From: Micromonospora sp. NBC_01813
Lineage (GTDB): Bacteria; Actinomycetota; Actinomycetes; Mycobacteriales; Micromonosporaceae
Reading direction: 5' to 3'
Length of the DNA: 64,000 nt
NCBI RefSeq assembly: GCF_035917335.1
Contig: NZ_CP109067.1
Coordinates: forward strand, 5,703,001-5,767,000
Position 1 is the stretch's first letter. Every line of letters starts with the position of its first letter. A program made the translations under genes and the position numbers. The notes under the pieces were generated by a model that did no database searches, had not been told where the DNA came from, and was given only the letters and a program-made list of their open reading frames with translations. Positions 23,901-35,900 of this stretch are shown in pieces.

Positions 23901-26900
23901 GTCATCCAGGGGGAGGCCGGCGTGACCGCCTGGGTTGCCCGTGACCAGGTAGACCCGAAGTTCATGATCGCACCTGGCAACTTCAGCACGGCGCATGTCG
24001 ACTTCCTCACGCTGTCGGCGGTCGGTGGTGAACAGGTCGCCGCCGGCGCTGCGGCCAACAGCGGCGACCGCCGGGTCCGGCGGCTCCCCGGCCAGCAGGC
24101 AGACCCCGGCAACCCGCCCAACGTGATCGCCCACCGGAAAGTACTGCTCAAGGTGACCGGCACTCCCGGGTGGAAAGCCCGGACAGCGTCGGAGTGGCGA
24201 GACTCGCCCGGCGTGGTCCGCTGGGTGGTGGCGATGGTCGAGGCCCGGGTCCCGACCGTCGACGTGCTGGGGCTCGTCCCTGCAGACAACGACGGACGGC
24301 AGACCGACCAACGGCAGACCGACCAACGGCAGACCGATCAGCCGCAGGCCCTGCCCGGCGACGAAGCGGCCGCGACCCGCCGTAGGCAGTTGCTGACCGA
24401 GCTGACCGAGCCTGCTGCCCGCTCCGGTCCCGGCACCGACGGCGGTCAGCGGGCGGGCGGTGAGAGCAGCCGGTCGACCGGTGATGTGGCTGGGGCTGCT
24501 CCGGTGGATCGGGCTGGTTGGGTGCGGGTTGGTCCTCGGGTGGATGAGGGTGCGGTGTTGGCTGATGCGCCGTATCTGGCGGTTGATCGGGTGAATCCGG
24601 ATCGGTCGGTGACGAACTGTGTGTTCGCGGCGATCGTGGGGGATCAGTTGCGGCGTTCGCGTGGTGGTGGGGGGTTTGTGGCGCCGGCGTCGGTGGCGAC
24701 TGAGGTTGGTGTGTTGTCGTGGTATGCGGGTCGGGAGTTGCGGGATGTGGGGGGGTTGGATGCGGTCACGGAGGCGATGACGGATCCGGGTACGTCGTTG
24801 GATGCGGCGGGGATCGTGGTGGTGGATGGTGTGGATGGTGGGGTGGCGCATGCGTTTCGGGTGTTTCGGGGTGCGGATGGTCGGCCGGTGTTTTGGGATG
24901 ATCAGGTTGGTGGGCAGGCGTGGGCTCCGGCGGATGTGTCGCGGGTGCGGTTCGTGGCGACGGACGGGGTGGTCCGCGATCCGGCGGCACCGGACAAGAC
25001 GGCATCCGGGCCAGTCGGCGTGTCGGACCGGGCAGCCGGCGGCGGCCTGGAAGGCGAGCGCACCATGCCGATCATCCTGGTGCAAAACCCTTCCGACCCG
25101 GACGATCCCTACGTCGACGCCCGGACCGTCGCCCGGCAGGCTCTCGCGTCCGACCGGGACGGCACCTACCGGATAACCGTCGACACCAAGCTCCTGTTCG
25201 AGCAGTTGGGTGACAGCGAAGAACTCCCACAAGGCACGATCATGCTGGAGCCGAGTGACGACAGTGACTGGGGAATGTTCGCGATCCCGGAGTTGGTCAC
25301 CGAGGTTCTGCAGACCCTCGACGAAGAGCAGGGCCGCATCAAGGTCGATGACGAGTTCTGGCGCCGGCTGGAACTTGTGGAGCGGAGCTTCGAGGATGTC
25401 GGTGGTCGGCCGGGTCTCATGGAGACCGACGTGGCTGAGGTCCTCACCCGTAGCGGCGCGCGACTGGAGTCGCTCGATGTCGACGGCGTCACCGTCGACG
25501 TGGACGGGATCATCGCAGCACCGCCGACGGGGGACGCCGGGGGCTGGCACTGGCACATCAACATGGGTGTGCCGATCGAAGGACTCTTCCGCTTCCTGAC
25601 CCATGTGGCGGCCAACACGTGGCGAGATCGGGCGGTCCTGCATCGGTCACTCATCGGCCATATCGAATACCGGACCAGGGAGAACCTGGAGGCGGGGTTC
25701 GAGTTCGCCGAGCGTGAGGCGGCGGTTTTCCAGTCGCACTTCGGCCATCCGTCGGATCGGGTGACCGGCGCACTCAAGGGTGTGCTCGCGCTGATCTACG
25801 CACACTCGGCATCCATGGCCGAAAGTCTCGGCGACGGCTCTCTGACAAAGGTGCACTTCGCGGTACTTTCCCGGCAAGCACTGGCGCATTATGTGAACCA
25901 ACTTCCGGACTGGGCTCGAGGTTATCTGGCGAATTCGGCGACGGATATCCACGACCGGTTTGCTAATTTTTATTCCGAACGCAGTGACACTCTCGAGAGT
26001 AGGCTCATTACGGGTGCTGAACTGAACGAGCTCGTCTTGGCCAACCCTGGTGAGTCGTGGACAAGGACTCGTTCCACGATGTCCGTGCATGACTATCTTG
26101 TTTCCGCGCTTCGCGGTATCCCCATCGACCAAGACGTCTTTGGTTCGATGACGACGATCGGCCAGCTGGACACCGCGAACAGCCGGGGGGTGCCGCTGGG
26201 TGTGTTGGAGATCCGCTCCTTCGGGGCACGCAGAGGGACTGTCGCTGACGTTCGTCGCTGGTACGAGTATCTCGCCGGGCTGGCGAAGGCGGAGTACGAC
26301 TGGGTCAAGAACCTGCCCGCGCTGCGGGACGAACCCCAGCCGTACCAGAGCGGTCTCGCTGGTGCCGGGCCGGTGGATCGAGCTGGTTGGGTGCCGGTCG
26401 GCCCGAAGGTGGACGAGCACCGGTTGCTGGAGCGCCATCCGGAGCTGAGCGTCGACCGGGTCAACCCCCAACGGTCTGACACGAACTGCGTCTTCGTGTC
26501 GATCGTCGTCGACGCCGCCCGGCGGACGGGTGGTCGTGAGCGGTTCGTAGCCCCGACCTCGGTGGCCACCGAGGTCGACACCCTGGCGTTCTACGCGGGT
26601 GCCGATCTGCGGGAGGTCGGGAGTCTCGACGAGGTCGAGACGCTGATGGAAAGCGCGTTGTCGGACCAGGCGTCCGGGATCGTGGTGGTCGACGGGGCGG
26701 ACGGTGAGGTGGCGCACGCCTTCAACGTCTTCCGCGACGATGACGGCAAGGTCGTCTTCTGGGACGGCCAGTCGGGCGAGCAGGCCGCGGCGCCGCCCGA
26801 CAACTCCCGGGTCCGGTTCGTCGTGACCAGCGGCGTCGTGCCGGGTTGGACGCTGTCGGACGCGCCAGCGCTGGTCGGTCTACGACCGTCGTCCTATCAA

Positions 26901-29900
26901 CCGACGGACCTGACCAGCGCCGTGGTGGCTGCGACGCCGGGCCAGACCCCGCCGGACCCGAACTCCGGGCGGCACGTCGCGGTGTGGGAACCCGGCGGCA
27001 CCGTCAGGATCTACGGCGACCCGGCGCAGCCACAGGTCTCGGTCGCCCGGATCACCCCGGGCAGCTACCTGCCCCTGGCGTACCCGGGTGGCGGCGTACT
27101 CCCCGCTGAGCTGCCGGCGTCGCAGATCGGTGCCGGGCGGGAGACGGTAGCGCTCGTTGCCTCGCCCATTCCGACGGACCGCGATCCGGCGCTCGCCACC
27201 GCCCACCTGGCTGGCCAGCTCATCCTCGACGCCGGCGCGGCGGAGCTGGCTGATCACGACCCGGCCGGCTGGGACCGGTGGCAGGCGGTCGGGGCTCCGG
27301 GTGGCCCCGGCACGTTGGCGAGTCTGCTCAGCCACGCCGCGCTGGCCAGGAACCTGGCGGCCGCGCTGAGCGATGACGGCCTCATCCTGCGGCCGCAGGA
27401 TCCACCGGCGGGCTTGCGCACCCTCGAGCTGGTCGTGCGGGTACGCCGGACCGGTCCGTACCGGCTGACCGGAGTGGGCGTGCACGGCCCCGAACACACC
27501 GGCCCGGTCGAGCTCACCGTCGAGCTGCGAGACGACACCGGGTCTCTCGGCGACGCAGCGGTGTCCCTGCTGGAGAGCCGGCGGCCCGTCGCGCCGACCC
27601 CGGTGGCACTTCTGTCGGCAGCCGATGACCGCGGCACGGCCTTCCCGATCGACCGGGAGTGGTGGGCGCAGGGTCGGGCATCCCTCGGCGCTGTCGCCCC
27701 GGACACCCTCGACGAGCTGTCCGACCTGGTACGTATCGATGCCGAGCTACGCCAGACCCGCGACACACCGCAGGCGCTGCACGGCTATCTGCGGCACCGG
27801 CTCGCGGCCGGCCCTGGCCCGCTCGGTGTCGGCTTCGCCCTGCAGGGGGCGGCGCCGACCGGAGTGGTCCGGATCGGCGACCGGCCCTGGATCGTCGTGG
27901 CGGCCCGGCTCGTCGCCACGGTGCCGGCGGCCGGTCCCGAAGCGGTGCCGACCAAAGTCCAGCTTCCCGGTCAGGTCGAGGTGCTGCTCGATCCGGCGGC
28001 CGTCGCCCAGGTACGGCAGCACTTCGCCGCCGGGCTACCGACACTGGACGACTACCGGACACCACCGGGCAACCTCACCGAGCTCGCAGCCGCTGCGGGG
28101 CTGCCGCTGACCGATCGGCTACTGTCCTGGGTCGAAGCCATCGGGCGGGTGCCGGACCCTGCCGAGACGGCCGATGGTCTCGGGCTGACGGATGCCCGAC
28201 CCGCGCTACGGCTGGCGTCGGAACTCGCCGTCGACCCGCACGCCCTGACGCTCTTCGCCCCGGAGATCCGATCCTTGGTGGCAGCCGGGGGTGAGGTCAC
28301 GGCGGCGCGACTGCTCGCCGCGTTCGCCGACCGCGGCGTACGCTCCGCGCACGAGCTGACCTGGCTGGGCGAGATCGGGGCGCGCCTCGGGCTTTCGCCG
28401 GCGGACCTGCCGCTGCTGCTGTCCTTCCAGGACGAGCAGGTGCCGACCGAACTGCTGCATTCCCTGCCCGACTCGCTGCTGCGTGAGCTGCTGCCGGTGG
28501 CGGAGCTGCGTGAGGAACTCAGATCTCTCGACGGGATAGACCCCCGTGGTCGGCCGGAGTTGCGCACCGAGCCGGGCGGCGCCGGCGGGCCCTGGGTGCT
28601 GATGGGCCTGCGCGATGGTCTCGCGGTGAAGTCGCTCGCCACCGAGCTGGGGGTGCGGCCGGAGCACCTGGCCGTCATCGAGCCGCAGATCCTGACCGCC
28701 GCGCAGGCAGTGGGCGACCCGGAGTCCAGCCGGCCGGACCGTGAACGATCCCGGTTGCAGGCGGCGGCGGTCGCGGAGCGGGTGCGGGCCGCCCTCCGTG
28801 CAGAGCACCTGGTCGAAGGCGCGAACGTCCAGCGGTATCTCACCCTGTCCGGCCGGCTCGGCTTCCCGGCGGGTGATCTTGCCTTCCTGCAGCCATCGCG
28901 CCATGTCCTGCTCCTGATGAACGAGGTACTCGGCGATGTGCCGTTGCAGATGGTCCGGGACGAGTTGCAGCTCCTCGGCGACGGCCAGGTGCTGCCCAGT
29001 CGCGGCCTGAACGCCGGTATGCCGCGCAACGTCTACTCGGCGGGCGAGTCGGCCGAGTGGGCCGCGCGGCTGCACATCACGCCGACGGAATTCACCCGGC
29101 TGACGGCCGACGCGCCCTGGGCCGATCCACGGGCCCTGCTGGCCGCCGCCCGCCGGGCCGCGCTGAGCGACGACGACCTGCCTGCCCTGGTCGGTCTGGC
29201 CGAGCGGATCGGCCGTGTCCCCGACGACCTCGGACAGTTGGCGTTGCTGCTCGACGTGGAGCCGTCGCTCCTGCTCCAGACCGCGCAGTCGATCGACGTC
29301 GACCCACGCCACCTGCTGCCGTTCCGGGCCCCGCTCGCCCGGATGGTCACCGATCCGGAACAGCCGGACTGGGTAAGCGTTTCCGCCGTCGTCGACCAGC
29401 TTCGCAGCCAGGCCCGCGCCAGCACCCGGATGCTGGACGACCAGCTGCAGATTCCGTGGGCCTTCCGGCAGGTGTTCCGATGGATGGCCGGTCCGGGTGG
29501 CCGGCGCTACGACGTGGCCTGGCTCGACCGACACATCCCCGACCTGACCGACGAGGTGGATCAGCTCGACATCGCCGAGTCCCTACAGCAGCTCAACGCC
29601 GTCGATGACCGCGCCTCGGCCGCCGTGGTCCGTACGCTGAACGGGCTCGCCCCGACCACCGGGGGCGGTACGGGGCTGGAGTTGGTGATCGCGCTCCGGG
29701 CCTGGCTTCCCGAGGTCGTCAACGGGCTACGACAGGATCTGCGCGGGGCTTCGCGCGGCTTGAAGCCGATGGTGGCGCAGCTGACCGAAGGGCTGCCGCA
29801 CCGGCTCGCCGTCCGCAGTGGCCTTGACCAAAATGTGCGCCAGGCCGCAGCGAGGATCGCGCAGAGGTTCCTCCGGGTAGACAGGCTGCGAACCAAGGGC

Positions 29901-32900
29901 AATCCGGCAGACAACCTGCGGGCGGCACTCGACCCGGGCACGAACACCCCGGTGGCCGCAGCCATGCACCGGCTGGTGGCGCTGGCCGGCCGGCCAGCCA
30001 GCGACCAGGCGCCAGCGGATTCCGACACCGTCGACACCGTCGTCAGCCGCCTCGCTGCGGACCTACGAACCACACTGCACGACATGGTTGCCGGGTTCGA
30101 CCCGCACCTGCGGCCCGGCCTGGCGGAGCAGGTCGCCCCGGTCGTCGATGACTACGTCGGTGTGTTGCTGCAGCAGTTGCCGCGGATGGGTCAGAACGGC
30201 GAGCCCGACCAGTCGGCCGGCCAGGTGTCATCGGCCTTCCGCGACGCCGCGCAGACAGCGGCGAGCCGCTTCGGCCAGCGCCTGCAGGCCCGTCTGCAGG
30301 CGCTTGTCCAACATCTGCGCGAGGTCCTCCGGGCTAGCCATCAGCGAGCCGCGTTTCTTGCCACCTATCGTTCGCAGGGCCGCCCGCTGACGCCGATTGG
30401 CGTCGTAGCCATGCACAACGCCGACGCCACCTACCTGCGGGCGGTCGCCGAGCTGGCGGCGGCCGTACTGGGACTGGCACCCGACCTGCCGCACCCGACG
30501 GACCGCAACCAGGACGACGCCAAGCGGCTGGCAGCCGACCTGACGGCGTTGGCGGCGGTGTACCAGGAGGCTCTGCCGCTCCTTCCGCTACACCGCACCG
30601 TCGACACGATGACCGATCTGGACATCGTCGGCCGGCTCGATGAGCTGCCCGATCCGCGACTGACCGACGAGCAGTTGGCGCGTGGCGGCGAAGCGTGGCT
30701 CGTCGACTGGTGGTCGCAACGGTTCCCCCGAACGGTGCCCAGCGAGATCGAGGCTGACTTCACGACCCGGCGTTGGCTGGATCACCGAGCCGTGCTGCGG
30801 CTGGCGAAGGCCATCGGGTCACCCGCCGACGAGGTGCGTGAACTCAGCGTGGCCCTCAACCGGGTGCCGTCCGAATTGCCGGCGTTGGCGACCGAGTTCG
30901 GGGTCCCGGCGACGGAGCTGTTCACGTACGCCCGCAACTGGCGGGTGGACCCGGCACTGCTCGGCGTGCGCGGCACCGACAGCGTGTCAGCGGCGTTGGC
31001 GGCGTTGGCGGCGCTGAAGGCAAAGCCGGCCACGGCGGTGCCACCAGCCATGGCGGTGCCGCCGGCCAGCTACCTCGCGATGCGGGCGAACAGCGGGCAG
31101 TCCGTCATCGACACGTCGATCCAGCCCTTGGACCCGCGTGCGGACGAGCCGCGACTCGCTCATCTTGCCCGCACCCTCGGCGTCCGCCGGGCCAGACTGC
31201 AGGCCCATACGGTGCCCACCCCGGTGGCCGCCAGCTGGGATCGGATGGTGCGCCTCCTTGCCACCGACGCGGGACTCGACCCGGGCGACATCGCGACCCT
31301 GGCGGCCAGGCTGCGGGTGAGTGCGGGGTGGGTGCGGTCGTTCAGTGTGACGATAGGTCGGGTGCCAACCGATTTGCCGGAGATCGCCGACCGGCTGGGC
31401 GTCGCCGATCCGGGCCTGGTCCTGGCCTACGCCGCCGAGCGGGCCCTGGATCCGGCCCAGCTCACCGACGCCGACGGGCTGCGTGGGCTGGCGTCCGGGC
31501 CGCCCGGCCGGCGGTTCGCGCCGGTCGAGCAGCTACCGGACGTCGCGCCGCGCCGCCCCGATCCGACGATGCTCGAGTGGCTCTGGTCGGCCTTCAAGTC
31601 GACCGGTGAGCTGACAGAGGAAGTCGTCGCCGCCGCCAGGAGGGCGGGACTCACCCCCGCCGAGCTGGCAACCCTGTCCGGCCGGCTCAAACGGCCACCC
31701 CACCTGGTCGCGGTGGCGGCGCAGGATCTCGCCCCGACCGGCAAGGGAGCCGCACACAAGGTCGAGACGCAGTTCGTCGCCTGGGTCGGCCGCTTGGAGC
31801 GCGACGCGCACCTGCGAGCACGCGAACTTGAGTGGGCCTCGCGCGCGCTGCACTCGAGCGGAATGGGTCTGCGGCATCTGCCGGCGGACAGCCTCGCCGC
31901 GCGGGTAGCCGTCCTCGCCCTGCGCATCGACCAACGGGAGCTTTCGGCCTGGTCGCTCACCACGCTGGCAAAGCACCACCCGGAGGATGCCTTCGACATC
32001 CTGCGGGCGGCGGTCGACCGAGCCGCCAGCCCACCGGCCGCCGTCACCCCGTTCATCGACGGCCTGCCGGTGCCCGATGGTGTCTCTGTGGATTTCAGTA
32101 CGCCGGGAGAACACTATCCGCCCGAGATCACCGAACTGACCCGCAAGCTCGGCGTTGCCGCCGACCTGCGTCATACCGGCCGTGGGCCGATGCTGAGCGT
32201 GCCGTTGTCGAGTAACGACAAGTTCTGGCAGCAGTACCAGCGGTACGCCGACCAGCTTCCGGTGGTGGATTCGATCACCATCCAGACCGGGTACGGCGCT
32301 GATTCGGTGCGCTACCTGCGGCTGGCGGAACTGTTCTACGCCTTCCAGCCGATGCTGCAGCGGCTGGGGCTTCTCCCGACGGCGCCGGGCATCACCGACG
32401 ACGGGGTCCGGTACGGCTATTCGACGATCCCGGCGTTCCTGGACGATCATCGCCATCCGCACCGCGTCCTGCGGTTCGCCGTCGACTGGCGCGAGACGGA
32501 CACGGTGACGTTCCGGCTGACCGGTGTCAAGGGCGCCCGGCTCCAGGTCGCTGTGCAGCTCTACTACAGCCTGGTGCAGGCTGCGGTGTCGGACGTCATC
32601 GACGATATGGCGAGTGGCTGGGCGTTCACCTCGGCGGACGACCACTGGCGATCGGTGATCCACCGGTCGATCACCGATCCCTTCGAGGTCGCCCGGGACC
32701 TGATCTTCCTCGTGCCCGACGAGGTGGCTCGGGCACAGATCGCGTCGATGTTCCTCGTCGACGGCTGGCAGCCCTACCCGGGCCCGGACCGGGACACCGG
32801 CAGCGACTCCTACGAGCGACCTCCGCTGGCCATCGGTCCGGTACGCGCCGAGTCCGTCGAGTCGCAGTCGATCCGGGACCGGCTCGCCGTGTCGATGGCC

Positions 32901-35900
32901 ACCCAGCCGGTGCCGGAGCTGACGGCGAGTGGACGCTCGTGGCTCGGCGAGCTCCGGCGTCTGCTCGGTGGTGGAGTGACCGATGCGGAGCTCCTGCTCA
33001 GCTTCTCCACCCCGGATCAGGTCGTCGTCGAGTTCGCCGGAGTCGACCTGACCGTGGGCGATGCGGTGCGGATGCTCCGGACCGGGCAGCTTCCGCTGCC
33101 GGCGAGTGCCCTGGTGCGGGCACACACGGAGCTGAACAGCTTGCCGCCGGACGCGATCCGCGAGGCCGACCGGCGTGATTCCTACCTGAGACGGTGGGCC
33201 GAGACCGTCCATGATGATCAGTCGATCGACGATGCGTACCTGCCGGAAGGCAGCCGCGAGGACGGCACCGAACTGGTGGATCGGGCCTGGCGTGCGCCGG
33301 ACCTCACCGCGCCGGTCGCCAGCACGCGGGCCGGCCTGCGCAAGTGGGTCACCGACCGGATCGGCCAGGGCCTGCATCCTGTCCCGTACACCGATGACGA
33401 CCCGGCCGGCCTGTTGCCCGGCGGCGATCGCGGACCGTACGGGGTGCGCGTCGACCTCGCCGTCGACCTGCCGGTGTCGCGGTCCGCGAACCCGTGGACC
33501 GTCGTCGACCCGGCGGACCGGGCCCGGCGGATCCAGCAGGCCGCCGGGCGGGCCGGCATCGGCCCCGAGGAGGTGGAACGCGATTTCGGCGGCGAAACGG
33601 TGCGCGTCTCGCTGGATCTCGGCGCGGCCGAGCGCCCGTGGCGCAGGCTGAGCTTCCTCCTCGACGTCCTGAGCCAGTACGGTGCCCGCCCGACGCCCGG
33701 ATCGTTCACCATCACTCTCGACGGGGTCGACCAGCGTGTCGCGGCGGCGACCCGTGATCTGGCGCAGCGGCACTCCGACATCCTCACCCGGCTCACCGGC
33801 GACCCCGCCGCCGGCCGGGTCCGGGAGATGCACGGCCGCGACGGGTCCGGTGGCGCTGCGATCGAGTCGGTCGACGGAGCCCTGGTGCTGCGGCTGTTCG
33901 ACCCGGTGGCGTTGGACCTGGGGACCTGGCAGACCGGCATCAAGCTCGCGCTGGGCGTGGTGCGGGCCGCCAGCGAGAACTCCGCCGACCTCGGCCCGGC
34001 TGGCCAGCGGGACGCCGGGCGCACCGCCGTACCCGGCGATGTCCCCCCTACAGTGGGCCGCTGGCGCCTGTACGACACGCCCGACGCCGCCACGGTGGCC
34101 ATCCTGGCCGACCTGTTCGCTGACGAGGCCGACCGGTGGCAGGTCGCCGCAAAGTTCTTGGTCACCGCGGGGCATCCGGGACCCGGCCCCGACGGGCTGC
34201 CGGTCGGCTTGAGCGCGGATGACGCTCAGCGGCTCGGGCTACCCGCACCGTGGCACGGCGACGACCTCAGTCATGCCGCCGTCGAACACCCGCAGCACCT
34301 GCTCGCCGCCTTGCTGGATCAGCAGATGCTCACTCCGAACATGCTGGGTGCCGATCTCGCCGGGCTGACGTTGCCGCCCGCGTTCTGGTCGGATCTCGTG
34401 GACCGCGTCCGCGAAGCGGAACGGCTGGCACCTGCCGGCGAAGGCGCCGCGGTGGTCGTGGAGCGTACCCAGGCTGCCCGCGCGATCTGGGCCGAGGTGC
34501 TCGCCAGCAGCGTGCCGCTGGAGCAGTGGCACGACTGGTTCACCACCGCCGAGGAGCCCGCCGCCGGAGTGGACAGCCCGGCAACAGCCGTACTGGAAAG
34601 CAACGCCCGGCCGGCGTCCCCGCCCGACCCGGCGGTGCTGCGCCGAATCGAGGTGCCAGCCGGCGAACAGTCTTTCCTGGACGTGTTCCTGGACTCCGCC
34701 CGCCGCCAGGATGTCGTCCTGCCGCCAGGGGCGGACTCCGCCGCAGGGCTGTACCAGTACGTGGCGAGACAGGCGGACACGGACTCGACCGTAGCCGCGT
34801 CGACGCCCAGCCTCGGGCAGTTGCTCGCCGATGCGCTGCCGCTGGGTCTGCTGCTCACGTTGCGTCCGGGCGCGGGGCGGAGCGAGGTAGCCGCCAGCAT
34901 CGATCAGGGCGACGTACGTACCCGCCTGTTGGTGCGCCTGTTGGTGCAGACGCAACCGCAGCTGGCCGAGCGCGATCCGCTGCTCGGGGCGCTGCGGGAG
35001 CTGACCCGGCACAGCGCCCAACTTCCGACCGCCGGCCAACTGCTGGCAACGCTGCTTATCCGGCCAGACATGGCGGGGAGCGCAGCCGCCCCGACGGCTG
35101 TGGCGCTCGCGGCGTGGGTGCTCGACCTCAACATCGTGCTGACCTCCCCGGCGGGCTCCACCGCACTGCGGCCACAGTCGTCGCCCAACCTGCACCTGTG
35201 GCAGGACGGCACCGGCTACGGCGGCTACGGCCCACGCCTCGATCCGCTGCGGATGACCGAGTCGCCGGAGATCTTCGACCTGGAACGGGCCCGGATGCGG
35301 CTACGGCTGGATCAAGGCCTGGCGCCGCTGCCGCTGCGTGACCGGTTGCCGCTGGTCGAGGTGGACGGGATCAGCCAGGTGGCGGTCGAGGTTCGCTTCG
35401 GCTTCCCCACCGACGACGTGGCCGGGGCCGACCTGTCCCGGCTGCTGGACACGCCCGGACTCGGTACGTCGCACACGGATGGCCGGGCCGAGATCTCCCT
35501 ACCGGTGACCGGTCGTGACCAGCTGCTCGACCGGGTGTCGGACATGATCGCCGACCTGGTCGCACCGCGAGATGTCGAGATCACCATCAGCGCCCGCCCC
35601 CGTGGCGGCGAGCTCGACGAGGCGGCGTCGAACCGGCTGATCAACCTGGCCGAAGGTCACGACGCCACGCTGCAGCGGATGCTGACCGCCGACACGTCGC
35701 GCGGGGAGAGATTGCCCCCGCCGACCGGCGTCGAGGTGGACGACGGGCTCACGTTGCGGACCAGTGGCACCCGGCTGCGTCCGCAGTTCATCCAGAGACT
35801 GGCCCGGCTGGCCGCGGCCGGGGTGGCGCGCGCCCTGCAGGGCAGTTGGTACCTGGACCAGGACCTGCCCCCGGACCACCTGCCCGAGGCTGGCCCGAAC

